Positions 46,580 through 55,294 of a stretch of DNA of 64,000 nt are shown here, in pieces. The notes beneath the pieces were generated by a model. That model saw only the letters and a program-made list of their open reading frames with translations. It did no database searches and had not been told where the DNA came from. Each line of letters opens with the position of its first letter. Position 1 is the first letter of the stretch. Location: contig NZ_CP016793.1 of the NCBI RefSeq assembly GCF_001701025.1, positions 2,232,001 through 2,296,000 on the forward strand, written 5' to 3'. The stretch is from Lentzea guizhouensis. GTDB taxonomy: Bacteria; Actinomycetota; Actinomycetes; Mycobacteriales; Pseudonocardiaceae. Position numbers and translations under genes: made by a program.

Positions 46580-48352
46580 GTGAGCGATCAACGGAACTCG
46601 ACGATCAGGACGCTGCGGAGGTTGTGGCCGTACGTGCGGCCGCACCGCGCGCGGATGAGCGTCGTGCTGTCGGCGACGATGCTCGCGATGCTGTGTGGAC
46701 TCGGCATCCCGTTGCTCACCCAGCGCATCGTCGACGGACCCATCCAGAACAAGGAGACCGCGGTCCTGCCGTGGCTGATCCTGGGCGTGCTGGCGCTCGG
46801 GCTCGGCGAGGCAGGCCTGTTCTACGTGCGGCGCAAGCTCGCGGCGCGACCCGCCGCCGAGGTCGAGGCCAGCATGAGGGCCGACCTCTACCAGCACCTG
46901 CAACGGTTGCAGGTCTCGTTCCACGACCGGTGGCAGTCCGGTCAGCTGCTCTCCCGCGCCACGAACGACCTGAGCACGATCAGGCGGTTCGTGGCGTTCG
47001 CCATCGTGTTCCTGATCGTCAACAGCGTGGTCGTGGTGATCGGGATGGGCATCATCGCCTTCCTGTCGCCGTGGCTGCTGATCGTGTCGCTGTGCGGTGC
47101 GCTGCCGTTGATCGTCATCTCGTACTTCTTCGAGGCGAAGTTCAAGGTCGTCGCGCGCCGGGCGCAGGACCAGGCGGGCGACCTGACCACGACGGTCGAG
47201 GAGTCGGTGCTCGGCATCCGGGTGCTCAAGGCGTTCGGGCGCGGACCCGAGCTGTCGAAGCGGTTCCTCGCACAGGCCCGTGAGCTGCGCGAAACCGAGC
47301 TGAAGAAGGTCTCGATCCTGGCCGCGCTGTGGTCGGTGCTGATCGTGCTGCCGGAGCTCTCGATCGCGGGCATGCTCGCGGTCGGTGCCATCGGCATCGT
47401 CAACGGCTGGCTCACGGTGGGTGCGCTGGTCGCGGCGGTGGCGGTCAGCGCGTACCTGCGGTGGCCGATCGACTCGATCGGGTGGCTGCTGGCCGAGACG
47501 AACCAGGCGGCGTCGGCGGCCGAGCGGTACTGGGAGGTCCGCGACGTCGAGGTGACGATCGCCGACCCCGCCGCGCCGGTGTCGCTGCCCGCGCCGATCC
47601 GCGGCCACGTGCGGTTCGAGGACGTGCGCTTCGCGTTCGAGGATGGTCGCGAGGTGCTCACCGGGATCGACCTCGACCTGCGGCCGGGCGAGACGCTGGC
47701 GCTGGTCGGCGCGACGGGTTCGGGCAAGACGACGCTGACGGCGCTGGTGCCGCGGCTGGCGGACGTGACCGGTGGCCGCGTGACGATCGACGGCGTGGAC
47801 GTGCGGGACCTGTCGCTGGAGGACCTGCGGCGGGTGGTCGGCACGGCGTTCGAGGAGCCGGTGCTGTTCTCCGCGTCGGTGACCGAGAACGTGGCGCTGG
47901 GCGTGCCGGACGTCGACGAGGCGCGGGTGCGCGAGGCGTTGCGGGTGGCGAAGGCCGAGGAGTTCGTGGACGCGCTGCCGTGGGGCCTCGCGACGCGGAT
48001 CGGCGAGCAGGGCCTGTCGCTGTCCGGTGGTCAGCGGCAGCGGCTGGCGCTGGCCCGCGCGGTCGTCGGGCGGCCGGCGGTGCTGGTGCTGGACGACCCG
48101 CTGTCGGCGCTGGACGTGCACACCGAGGCCGAGGTCGAGGGTGCGTTGCGGCGGGTGCTGCGCGGGGTGACGGCGCTGGTGGTCGCCCACCGCCCGTCGA
48201 CGGTGCAGCTGGCCGACCGGGTGGCGATGCTGGTCGACGGCAAGATCGCCGCGGTCGGGTCGCACCGGGAGTTGCTGGACACCAACGACGAGTACCGCCG
48301 GCTGCTGTCCAGCATGGACGACGAGCTGATCGAAGAGGAGGTGGCGTCGTGA
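46580..48352 (+). CDS. ABC exporter half-transporter A (type IV, heterodimeric)
   Basis: 590 residues from GTG 46580, with AGAGGGGG upstream. Six-helix exporter domain (about residues 20-310), then the nucleotide domain: Walker A LVGATGSGKTTLTALVPRL, signature LSLSGGQRQRLALARAVV, Walker B VLVLDDPLSALD. The residue after Walker B is Asp not Glu (DDPLS), and switch AHRPSTV retains His, so this is the half with a degenerate catalytic site, as in BmrC/TM287-like heterodimers. GTGA overlap with the second half. Confidence 0.9.
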   Translation: MSDQRNSTIRTLRRLWPYVRPHRARMSVVLSATMLAMLCGLGIPLLTQRIVDGPIQNKETAVLPWLILGVLALGLGEAGLFYVRRKLAARPAAEVEASMRADLYQHLQRLQVSFHDRWQSGQLLSRATNDLSTIRRFVAFAIVFLIVNSVVVVIGMGIIAFLSPWLLIVSLCGALPLIVISYFFEAKFKVVARRAQDQAGDLTTTVEESVLGIRVLKAFGRGPELSKRFLAQARELRETELKKVSILAALWSVLIVLPELSIAGMLAVGAIGIVNGWLTVGALVAAVAVSAYLRWPIDSIGWLLAETNQAASAAERYWEVRDVEVTIADPAAPVSLPAPIRGHVRFEDVRFAFEDGREVLTGIDLDLRPGETLALVGATGSGKTTLTALVPRLADVTGGRVTIDGVDVRDLSLEDLRRVVGTAFEEPVLFSASVTENVALGVPDVDEARVREALRVAKAEEFVDALPWGLATRIGEQGLSLSGGQRQRLALARAVVGRPAVLVLDDPLSALDVHTEAEVEGALRRVLRGVTALVVAHRPSTVQLADRVAMLVDGKIAAVGSHRELLDTNDEYRRLLSSMDDELIEEEVAS

Positions 48353-50199
48353 GTGAAGCTGTTGTGGCACAAGGAGCTGTCGCAGAGGAAGAGGAGTGGC
48401 GCGGCGTCGCCGCGGAGGAGATCGAGGAGCTGTCGCACTCGACGGGCCTGCGGCTGCAGGCCCGTTCGCGCCGGCTGCTGGGATCGTTGCTGCGCCCGCA
48501 CGTCGCCCGCGCGTCGCTCGCGGTGGCGTCGGTGTTCGGCGGCAACCTCGCGAACCTCGCGGGGCCGCTGCTGATCGCCGTCGCCATCGACCAGGGCATC
48601 CCGGCCGCGATCGACGGCGGTGCGTCGATCCTGGCGTGGTGCGTCGCCGGGTACGCGGCGTGCGCGGTGGCGACGACGTTCCTGCGCTGGGCGTTCCTGC
48701 GGATCTCCGGCCGGGTCGGGCAGGACCTGCTGCTGGACCTGCGCGGGCGGATCTTCCGGCACTCGCAGCGGTTGTCGGTCGGCTTTCACGAGTCGTACAC
48801 GTCCGGCAAGGTCATCTCCCGGCTGACCAGCGACGTCGACGCGATGCAGGACCTGCTGGAGGAGGGGCTCGACAGCCTCTTCAACGCGGCGCTGTCCGTG
48901 GTGGGCATCGCGGTGATCCTGCTGTGGCTCGACGCGCCGCTGGCCTCGGTCGTGCTGGCGGGCTTCCTGCCGGCGTACCTGATCTGGCGCTGGTTCCGCC
49001 GCCGTTCGATGGAGGCCTACCGCGGCACCCGCGGCGCCATCGCCAAGATCATCGTGCAGATCGTCGAGTCGATGAACGGCATCCGCGCGGTGCAGGCGTT
49101 CCGCCGCCAGCCGCGCAACGAGCAGATCATGACGGGCCTGAACGCCCAGTACCGCGACGCGAACACGGACGCGCTGGGCGTGATGGCGGCGTTCACCGCG
49201 ACGATCCGCATCATCGGCAACGTGTCGCTGGCCGTGGTGCTGGCGTGGGGCGCGTACCGGGTGACGTCCGGTTCGCTGGAGCTCGGTGTGCTCGCCGCGT
49301 TCACCCTGTACCTGCGCCGCTTCTACGACCCGTTCGACGAGCTGGCGATGTTCGCGAACTCGTACTCCGCGGCCGCGGCGGCCCTGGAGAAGATCTCCGG
49401 CGTCCTGGAGGAGGAACCGTCGGTCCCGGAGCCGGTCTCGCCGGTGCCGTTGGCGCACGCGCGGGGCGCGGTGCGGTTCGCCGGCGTCGAGTTCCGCTAC
49501 CCGTCGACCTCGCGGGTGGTGCTGCCGTCGTTCTCGCTGGACGTCCCGGCAGGCCAGACCGTGGCCCTGGTCGGCGCGACCGGCGCCGGCAAGACCACGC
49601 TGGCCAAACTGGTGGCCCGCTTCTACGACCCGTCGTCGGGTGCGGTGCTGCTCGACGGCGTCGACCTGCGCTCGGTGGCCGACGTGGACCTGCGCCGCGC
49701 CGTGACGATGGTGACGCAGGAGAACTTCCTGTTCTCCGGCTCGGTCGCCGACAACATCGCCCTGGGCCGGCCCGGCGCGTCCCGTTCCGAGATCGAAGCC
49801 GCCGCCGCCGAGGTGGGAGCCCACGAGTTCATCGCCGCCCTCCCCGCCGGCTACGACACCGACGTCCGCAAACGCGGCGGCCGCCTCTCCGCGGGCCAAC
49901 GCCAGATGGTCGCCTTCGCGCGCGCCTTCCTGGCAAATCCCGCGGTCCTGGTCCTCGATGAGGCAACATCATCCCTCGACGTCCCCACCGAACGCGCCGT
50001 GCAGTCCGCCCTGGAAACCGTCCTGGCCGACCGAACGGCGTTCATCATCGCCCACCGCCTGTCCACGGTCCTGATCGCAGACCGCGTCCTGGTCCTGGAT
50101 GGTGGCATTGTGGTGGAAGACGGCTCCCCGGAGGAGCTGATCGGTGAGCGGGGCCGGTTCGCGGCCCTGCACACGGCCTGGCGCGACTCGCTCGCGTAG
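48349..50199 (+). CDS. ABC exporter half-transporter B (type IV, heterodimeric)
   Basis: 616 residues from GTG 48349. Acidic N-terminal extension (EEEEWRGVAAEEIEEL), six helices, then Walker A LVGATGAGKTTLAKLVARF, signature RLSAGQRQMVAFARAFL (SAGQ in place of SGGQ), Walker B VLVLDEATSSLD with the catalytic Glu, and AHRLSTV. The asymmetry with the first half (Asp versus Glu) indicates one consensus and one degenerate ATP site. Likely a drug or lipid exporter. Confidence 0.9.
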   Translation: MSEAVVAQGAVAEEEEWRGVAAEEIEELSHSTGLRLQARSRRLLGSLLRPHVARASLAVASVFGGNLANLAGPLLIAVAIDQGIPAAIDGGASILAWCVAGYAACAVATTFLRWAFLRISGRVGQDLLLDLRGRIFRHSQRLSVGFHESYTSGKVISRLTSDVDAMQDLLEEGLDSLFNAALSVVGIAVILLWLDAPLASVVLAGFLPAYLIWRWFRRRSMEAYRGTRGAIAKIIVQIVESMNGIRAVQAFRRQPRNEQIMTGLNAQYRDANTDALGVMAAFTATIRIIGNVSLAVVLAWGAYRVTSGSLELGVLAAFTLYLRRFYDPFDELAMFANSYSAAAAALEKISGVLEEEPSVPEPVSPVPLAHARGAVRFAGVEFRYPSTSRVVLPSFSLDVPAGQTVALVGATGAGKTTLAKLVARFYDPSSGAVLLDGVDLRSVADVDLRRAVTMVTQENFLFSGSVADNIALGRPGASRSEIEAAAAEVGAHEFIAALPAGYDTDVRKRGGRLSAGQRQMVAFARAFLANPAVLVLDEATSSLDVPTERAVQSALETVLADRTAFIIAHRLSTVLIADRVLVLDGGIVVEDGSPEELIGERGRFAALHTAWRDSLA

Positions 50200-50754
50200 G
50201 TCTGGGTCGCGTTCGCGCCAATGGGGATCTGGCGCGAACGCGATCCACGATGGAGCCTGAACGGCACTTGCCGGTAGCGCCTAGACGGCGGGTTCACACC
50301 GTGGTCGATCACCTTGGCACCGGGGTTGAGCGGGCACTGGCCGAAGTTCTGGAGTTCATCGCCGCTTCGCGACGACAGCGATTGGGGCTGTACCGCTGCC
50401 TGTCGCTGAAGGTCGAAAAGCCTCGCCTTCGGCTCGATCAGGCTCGCCTGGGGTGCTTGCTTCTCGTCTCGCTTCGCTCGATGACTCAGCCAGGCGCGGC
50501 TTTGCCGTGCCTGGCACCGCCCACCGTCCATCGGGGCTTCGAAACTGTCAGACCTGCTCGGTACGTTGGGTCGCGGGGGAACCAGGTGCGAGGGGGGACC
50601 CCTGCGGAAGCCTGCGTGGCGAGCCCAGGGCGGTGCCGTGGCGGGCCGCGGAAGGTCGTGGGGCGTGTGTGGAGCCGAAGCTGAGCTGTGCAACTCGTTC
50701 TCCCTCCCAGCCACGTCCGATAGGTTTTGCGCTACGACACCCGGAGGAGGGTCT
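50200..50754. other. Gene-free stretch of about 555 bp
   Basis: Apart from the stem-loop at 50204-50246 and the promoter region of the next gene, nothing here looks coding: open frames on both strands are Arg/Ser/Pro-rich and match no family. The stretch includes the reverse copy (50423-50440) of an 18-mer also in the other gene-free region (18150-18167) and a short hairpin GGCGCGGC-TTT-GCCGTGCC. It may be a decayed gene or a dispersed intergenic repeat. Confidence 0.6.
50204..50246 (+). terminator. Stem-loop after the ABC exporter operon
   Basis: Arms 50204-50220 and 50230-50246 pair at 16 of 17 positions (right arm TGGCGCGAACGCGATCC), loop 9 nt, five bases after the stop codon. No U-tract. 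Confidence 0.7.
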
Positions 50755-51360
50755 GTGGAGTTGCGAGTTCGGGACGGCCGCGCCGTGCTCGCCGGGGAGG
50801 ACGAGACCGGCGAGCGTGAGGTCGACCCGCACAGCCTGCCCCTCGGCGCTGATCTGGCCGAGGCCTTGCACGAGTGGGCGAAGGTCGCGGATGCCGTTGT
50901 GCGCACCGAGACGCCTGCTGACGGGGTGGCCAGTGCTCTGGTCAGGAGGCGGGGGAAGCAGCTCGCGGGCAGACTTGCGGCCGTCATGAACGCTCCGGTG
51001 CGGTACACGGACCCCGTCAGTGGCGAGTTGGTCAGTGTGGACGCGCCGGAGGAGGTGGAGCGTGCGGCCGTTCAGACGGTGGTGGGAGAGGAGCAGGAAG
51101 TTGAGCCGACGCCTTGGGGGACGGGGCTCACGGTCAGCTTCATCACGGCGGCCATCGTCACGGTGACGGTGGTGTCGTTGTCGCTCGGGCTTGGTGAGAC
51201 CAGCAGGTGGTTGGCGCTCATCGCGAACGTGTTGGTCGTGGGTGGGCTGGCGCCGAGTGTGTGGCTCGGGCGCAAGGTGCCTGTGTGGCGGTGGGTGTCG
51301 TACGGCGTGGTGACCGGGGTGCTGGTGGCCTGGGTCGTGTTGATCCTGACGCTGCTCTAG
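50755..51360 (+). CDS. DUF2537 family membrane protein
   Basis: 201 residues from GTG 50755, with GGAGGAGG at 50743-50750. N-terminal soluble part ELRVRDGRAVLAGEDETGEREVDPHSLPLGADLAEALHEWAKVADAV...RRRGKQLAGRLAAVMNAPVRYTDPVSGEL, then three membrane helices. Matches the actinobacterial DUF2537 pattern. Function unknown. It is convergent with the methyltransferase gene, 3 bases apart. Confidence 0.8.
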   Translation: MELRVRDGRAVLAGEDETGEREVDPHSLPLGADLAEALHEWAKVADAVVRTETPADGVASALVRRRGKQLAGRLAAVMNAPVRYTDPVSGELVSVDAPEEVERAAVQTVVGEEQEVEPTPWGTGLTVSFITAAIVTVTVVSLSLGLGETSRWLALIANVLVVGGLAPSVWLGRKVPVWRWVSYGVVTGVLVAWVVLILTLL

Positions 51361-51363
51361 CCC

Positions 51364-52146
51364 TCAAAGAAGCGCGTAGAAGGCGACGGCGCCGGCGGTG
51401 GCGACGTTCAGGGAGTCCACGCCTGAGGACATCGGGATGCGGACGGCCAGGTCGGCGGCGGCGATGGCCTCGTCGGTGAGGCCGGGGCCTTCCGAGCCGA
51501 GGAGGACGGCCACGCGGCGGCCGCGCAGACCGGCGTCCGCAAGGTGCAGGGCGGACGGGTGCGGGGTGAGGGCGGCAACCGTATAACCCTTTTGCCGCAA
51601 CATGTTCAGCGTCGCGGGCCACTGATCTGTGGTAGCGAACGGCACGCGCAGGACGTGTCCCATGGAGACGCGGACGCTGCGACGGTACAGGGGGTCGCTG
51701 CAGCCGGGGCCCAGGATGACGCCGTCCACGCCCAGGGCGGCGGCGTTGCGGAAGATCGAACCCAGGTTCTCGTGGTCGCCCACGCCCTCCAGCACGGCGA
51801 GGCGCTGGGCGGTGTCCGTCAGGGCGTCCAGGTCGACGGCCGGGGCCCTGTCGGCGGCGGCCAGTACACCCCGGTTCAAGTGGAAACCGACGACCGACGC
51901 CATAACCTCTGCTGACGTCACGTAAGCAGGAACGTCCAGCTCAGAGAGGTCGAGCGCCTCAACTCGGCGGCGCACGCCGAGCAGTCCGCGGACCGGGTAC
52001 GGGGAGGCCAGCAGGCGTTCCACCACGACCACGCCCTCGGCGATGACGAGACCGCGTCCGCCCGGCCGGTCGGGCCTGCGGTCGGCCGTCGACAGGTCGC
52101 GGAAGTCGTCCAGCCGGGGGTCGGCCGGGTCGTTGATCTCGATCAC
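51364..52146 (-). CDS. SpoU/TrmH-family RNA 2'-O-methyltransferase
   Basis: 260 residues from GTG 52146, with GGAG 8 bases upstream; GTG 52155 is an alternative. N-terminal substrate-binding domain (RGLVIAEGVVVVERLLAS), then the knotted SAM domain: LEGVGDHENLGSIFRNAAALGVDGVILGPGCSDPLYRRSVRVSMGH, LLGSEGPGLTD and IPMSSGVDSLNVATAGAVAFY, the three SpoU motifs. Methylates a ribose in rRNA (or tRNA); exact site unknown. Confidence 0.92.
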   Translation of the reverse strand: MIEINDPADPRLDDFRDLSTADRRPDRPGGRGLVIAEGVVVVERLLASPYPVRGLLGVRRRVEALDLSELDVPAYVTSAEVMASVVGFHLNRGVLAAADRAPAVDLDALTDTAQRLAVLEGVGDHENLGSIFRNAAALGVDGVILGPGCSDPLYRRSVRVSMGHVLRVPFATTDQWPATLNMLRQKGYTVAALTPHPSALHLADAGLRGRRVAVLLGSEGPGLTDEAIAAADLAVRIPMSSGVDSLNVATAGAVAFYALL

Positions 52147-52364
52147 TGTTGCCACTCCGGAAGTTTTGCACCCGGCCTGAGGTGGAACAGGCCGGGTAGT
52201 CCGGAGGGCGGAACGCCACACGCCCGACCAGCGGATGATCGCTGGTTGTCACCCCGGCGTGACAGAGAGCACCGATTTGGGCGATGTCAACGTGGTTACC
52301 GCTGTGTCAAGTTGGGCGTTCCGCCTGGCCCGCGCCCACCGGCGCCGAGCGAAGGGGTAGCGGC

Positions 52365-53861
52365 ATGGGAAGCGAAGTGTCCAGCCGCACGTTCACCAGA
52401 GACGATCGTCAGCACTACCGCTCCAAGATGCAGCGCAGCCTGGACGCCCTGGCGACGATGCTCGCAGAGGACACGTTCTCCTTTCCCCGTCGGCAGATGG
52501 GACTCGAGATCGAGCTGAACCTCGTCGACGACGCGATGCGTCCGGCGATGGCGAACTCCGAGGTGCTGGAGAAGATCGACGACCCCTCCTACACACTGGA
52601 ACTGGGACAGCAGAACCTCGAGATCAACGTCCCGCCGCGCGAGCTCGCCGGCGGTGAGATGCTCGGCCTGGAAGAGGAACTGCGCCAGTCGCTCGACAGC
52701 GCGGACGCCAAGGCCAACGACGTGGGTGCGAACCTCGCGATGATCGGCGTGCTGCCCACGTTGCGGGAGCGGCACTTCGACCGGAAGTGGCTCTCCGACG
52801 CGCCGCGGTACGCGCTGCTCAACGACACCATCTTCGCCGCGCGGGGCGAGGAGATGGTGCTGCACATGGAAGGTCCGGCGATGCCGGGCAAGGGCCCCGA
52901 GAAGCTGCTGAGCTACGCGGAGTCGATCCTCCCGGAGGCCGCCTGCACGTCCGTGCAGCTGCACCTGCAGGTCGAGCCGACCGACTTCGCCGCGCACTGG
53001 AACGCCGCCCAGTGCCTGGCCGGGGTCCAGGTGGCGATCGCCGCGAACTCCGCGTTCCTGCTGGGCAAGGCGCTCTGGCACGAGACGCGGATCCCGTTGT
53101 TCCAGCAGGCCACCGACACCCGCCCGGACGAGCTCAAGAACCAGGGCGTCCGGCCGCGCGTGTGGTTCGGTGAACGCTGGATCACGTCGATCTTCGACCT
53201 GTTCGAGGAGAACGTCCGCTACTTCCCCAGCCTGCTGCCCGAAACCGACGACGAGGACCCGATCGAGGCCCTCGAAGCCGGTGGCGCGCCTCGTCTTTCG
53301 GAGCTGCGCCTGCACAACGGCACGATCTGGCGCTGGAACCGCCCCGTCTACGACGTCGTCGACGGTGTGCCGCACCTGCGCGTGGAGAACCGGGTCCTGC
53401 CCGCGGGTCCCACCGTCCTCGACACGATGGCGAACGCCGCGTTCTTCTACGGCGCCCAGCGCGCGCTGGCCACCCAGGAACGTCCACTGTGGACGCAGAT
53501 GTCGTTCCAGGCGGCCGAGGAGAACCTCTACACCGGCGCCCGGCACGGGATGAACGCCCAGCTGTACTGGCCGGGCATCGGCTGGATCCCGCCGGACGAG
53601 CTGGTGCTGCGCCGCCTGCTGCCGATGGCGCACGACGGCCTGCGCGAGTGCGGCGTCTCCGACGAGGCCCGCGAACGCTACCTCGGCGTGATCGAACAGC
53701 GCTGCCTCGCCCGCCGCACCGGGTCGTCGTGGCAGCGGGAAACCGTTGCGCTGCTTGAGGATCGCGGCATGTCCCGGGACGCGGCGCTGTCCGGGATGCT
53801 CAAGCGGTACATGGAGCTGATGCACGCGGGCGAGCCCGTGCACACCTGGCACGTCGGCTGA
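52365..53861 (+). CDS. Glutamate-cysteine-ligase-like protein (GCS2-type fold)
   Basis: 498 residues from ATG 52365, GAAGGGG upstream. GLEIELNLVDD (about residues 45-55), LELGQQNLEINVPPRELAG, DTIFAARGEEMVLHMEGP, CTSVQLHLQVEPTDFAAHWNAAQCLAGVQVAIAANSAFLLGKALWHETRIPLF and LRVENRVLPAGPTVLDTMANAAFFYGA follow the GCS2/YbdK pattern of carboxylate-amine ligases. Many actinomycetes have this about 500-residue member; its product is not established. It is not the EgtA or MshC type by sequence. Confidence 0.82.
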   Translation: MGSEVSSRTFTRDDRQHYRSKMQRSLDALATMLAEDTFSFPRRQMGLEIELNLVDDAMRPAMANSEVLEKIDDPSYTLELGQQNLEINVPPRELAGGEMLGLEEELRQSLDSADAKANDVGANLAMIGVLPTLRERHFDRKWLSDAPRYALLNDTIFAARGEEMVLHMEGPAMPGKGPEKLLSYAESILPEAACTSVQLHLQVEPTDFAAHWNAAQCLAGVQVAIAANSAFLLGKALWHETRIPLFQQATDTRPDELKNQGVRPRVWFGERWITSIFDLFEENVRYFPSLLPETDDEDPIEALEAGGAPRLSELRLHNGTIWRWNRPVYDVVDGVPHLRVENRVLPAGPTVLDTMANAAFFYGAQRALATQERPLWTQMSFQAAEENLYTGARHGMNAQLYWPGIGWIPPDELVLRRLLPMAHDGLRECGVSDEARERYLGVIEQRCLARRTGSSWQRETVALLEDRGMSRDAALSGMLKRYMELMHAGEPVHTWHVG

Positions 53862-53864
53862 CGG

Positions 53865-54710
53865 TCAGCGGCCCAGCCCGGTGAGGAACTCCTGCCAGAT
53901 CGTCCTGGACAGGTCGGTGTCAACGGCGCCGCCGGCCTCGTCCACGAACACCCCGACCGCGAGCTCCGGCGTGTGGCCGGCCGCCCACGGGGACGCGGCG
54001 AGCACGCACGCCGTTCCGCCGCACCCGTTGTTCTCCTTGAGCCGCGCGGTGATCCGCTCCGCGACCGCCGGGTCGACCGCGAGGTCGGCGACGCCGATCA
54101 CCCGGTACAGCACCGAACCGTCCGCGGCGGTGACCGAGGTGATGAAGTGCGTCCTGCGCTGGACACCTCCGGCGGCGAGGGCGGCGTACGCGGCCGTCAC
54201 GTCGAGCAGCCTCATCCGCGGCTGGGTCAGGGTCGTCAGACCTGCCTCGGTGAACGGCCGGGTGAGCTCCGGTCCCAGCGCGACGGACTCGCCGCCCGCC
54301 AGGTCCTTGAGCCGATCGAGGTTCAGGTAGGTCCGCACACCGCCGGACTCGGGATCGACGGCGGTCACCGCGGCGCCCAGTCCCTTCGGCGCGGCCAACC
54401 GGCCCACAGCGGCGGCGGCCGCGGTCTGCGCCTTCACGTCGACCGTCGTGCGGACGACGGCACCGGCGGGTTCGAGCTGCTCGAGCGACGTTCCCGCCTC
54501 GTCCAGCGCCGCGACCAGCCGCCGCACGAGGTCGGGCCGCGGCCCACCGTCCCTGCTGCCCCACAGCCTCGTGCCGTCCGCGTACTGCAGAACGACTTCC
54601 TTCGGCGGCACCGGAGCCGGCCGCGGCGGTTCAGGCCTCAGCCACACCACGGCGCCGACGAGCACCGCGACCAGAACGAGCGCACCGAGACGCGGCACGA
54701 AACGCTTCAC
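53865..54710 (-). CDS. Penicillin-binding-protein-like transpeptidase relic without visible catalytic motifs
   Basis: 281 residues from GTG 54710, GGGGGAG upstream. One N-terminal membrane helix (LGALVLVAVLVGAVVWL). Parts align by eye to class A PBPs: AVTAVDPESGGVRTYL, TQPRMRLLDVTAAYAALAAGGVQRRTHFITSVTAADGSVLY and WAAGHTPELAVGVFVDE. The SxxK, SxN and KTGT motifs of the active site are not recognisable; ACVLAASPWAAGHTPEL stands where KTGT...FVGYTPQL would be. About 280 residues rather than 700. A regulatory or scaffold pseudo-PBP is possible; a decayed gene is not excluded. Confidence 0.65.
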   Translation of the reverse strand: MKRFVPRLGALVLVAVLVGAVVWLRPEPPRPAPVPPKEVVLQYADGTRLWGSRDGGPRPDLVRRLVAALDEAGTSLEQLEPAGAVVRTTVDVKAQTAAAAAVGRLAAPKGLGAAVTAVDPESGGVRTYLNLDRLKDLAGGESVALGPELTRPFTEAGLTTLTQPRMRLLDVTAAYAALAAGGVQRRTHFITSVTAADGSVLYRVIGVADLAVDPAVAERITARLKENNGCGGTACVLAASPWAAGHTPELAVGVFVDEAGGAVDTDLSRTIWQEFLTGLGR

Positions 54711-54760
54711 GACTCCCCCGAATCGCCGTCTCCCCGGGGTGTCCGGCCCAGGGTGTGGCC

Positions 54761-54887
54761 CTAGTGCGGTGACCACGAACCTTTGCCGCGTTTCCCGGCG
54801 GTCAGACGGGTGCATAGTGGGGCCGGCCCCACGAGGTGCCCTGCTGAGCGTCGGGAAACACGGTGAAGATTGTGGTCACCGCACTAG
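54761..54887. mobile_element. 127-nt near-palindromic MITE-like element
   Basis: Terminal inverted repeats CTAGTGCGGTGACCAC (54761-54776) and GTGGTCACCGCACTAG (54872-54887) are perfect over 16 bp. The two halves remain similar through most of their 63-64 nt (GCGTTTCCCG facing CGGGAAACAC), and the centre is a perfect GTGGGGCCGGCCCCAC palindrome. Each end is C-TA-G, as expected of an element duplicating a TA target (IS630/Tc1-like). It encodes nothing. It separates the PBP-like gene from the 136-residue ORF, whose stop codon lies in its right end. Confidence 0.75.
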
Positions 54888-55294
54888 CGGCGACGACCCG
54901 CTTTCAGCGGTGCCACGTCCGCGCCGTCGTGCGAGATCCGGCACTCGTCCGGCGTCACCGCCTCGACGGCCAGCGTCAGCTCGCCCTTCACGCCCGTGTA
55001 GATCGACTCGCCGCGCGAGGCCAGTGAGGCGTGCACGCGGTTGGAGTCGGTGAAGTCGCGTTCGTCCTTGACCCGCTTCTTGCCGGTCTCCTCCGGGCGC
55101 GTGGCGCTGCGCAGGTTGACCTCGAGCCACGCGGCCACCTCGGCCGGAGAGGTCAGCACCTCCTCAGGCGTGCGCTCCAGGCGGACCTGGCGAGGAGAGG
55201 CGTGGTCGAGCGAAGTGTGCTCCACGTAGGCGTGCCAGTGGGTGTTGCGCATCGACCAGGTCTGTTCGACCGGCCAGTCCTCCTCGGTGGTCAT
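54884..55294 (-). CDS. Hypothetical protein, stop codon within the palindromic element
   Basis: 136 residues: WPVEQTWSMRNTHWHAYVEHTSLDHASPRQVRLERTPEEVLTSPAEVAAWLEVNLRSA...RVHASLASRGESIYTGVKGELTLAVEAVTPDECRISHDGADV. No membrane segment; I do not recognise the family. ATG 55294 overlaps the ABC-F stop by ATGA, so it is the second gene of that operon. TAG at 54884-54886 is part of the inverted repeat of the element at 54761-54887, so the last residues may be altered by insertion. Confidence 0.7.
   Translation of the reverse strand: MTTEEDWPVEQTWSMRNTHWHAYVEHTSLDHASPRQVRLERTPEEVLTSPAEVAAWLEVNLRSATRPEETGKKRVKDERDFTDSNRVHASLASRGESIYTGVKGELTLAVEAVTPDECRISHDGADVAPLKAGRRR

Noticed and set aside
49851..51008. 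A 385-residue minus-strand ORF across the gene-free stretch at 50.2-50.75 kb
   Set aside because: It runs antisense through the end of the ABC exporter and the DUF2537 gene, is low-complexity and has no domain pattern.
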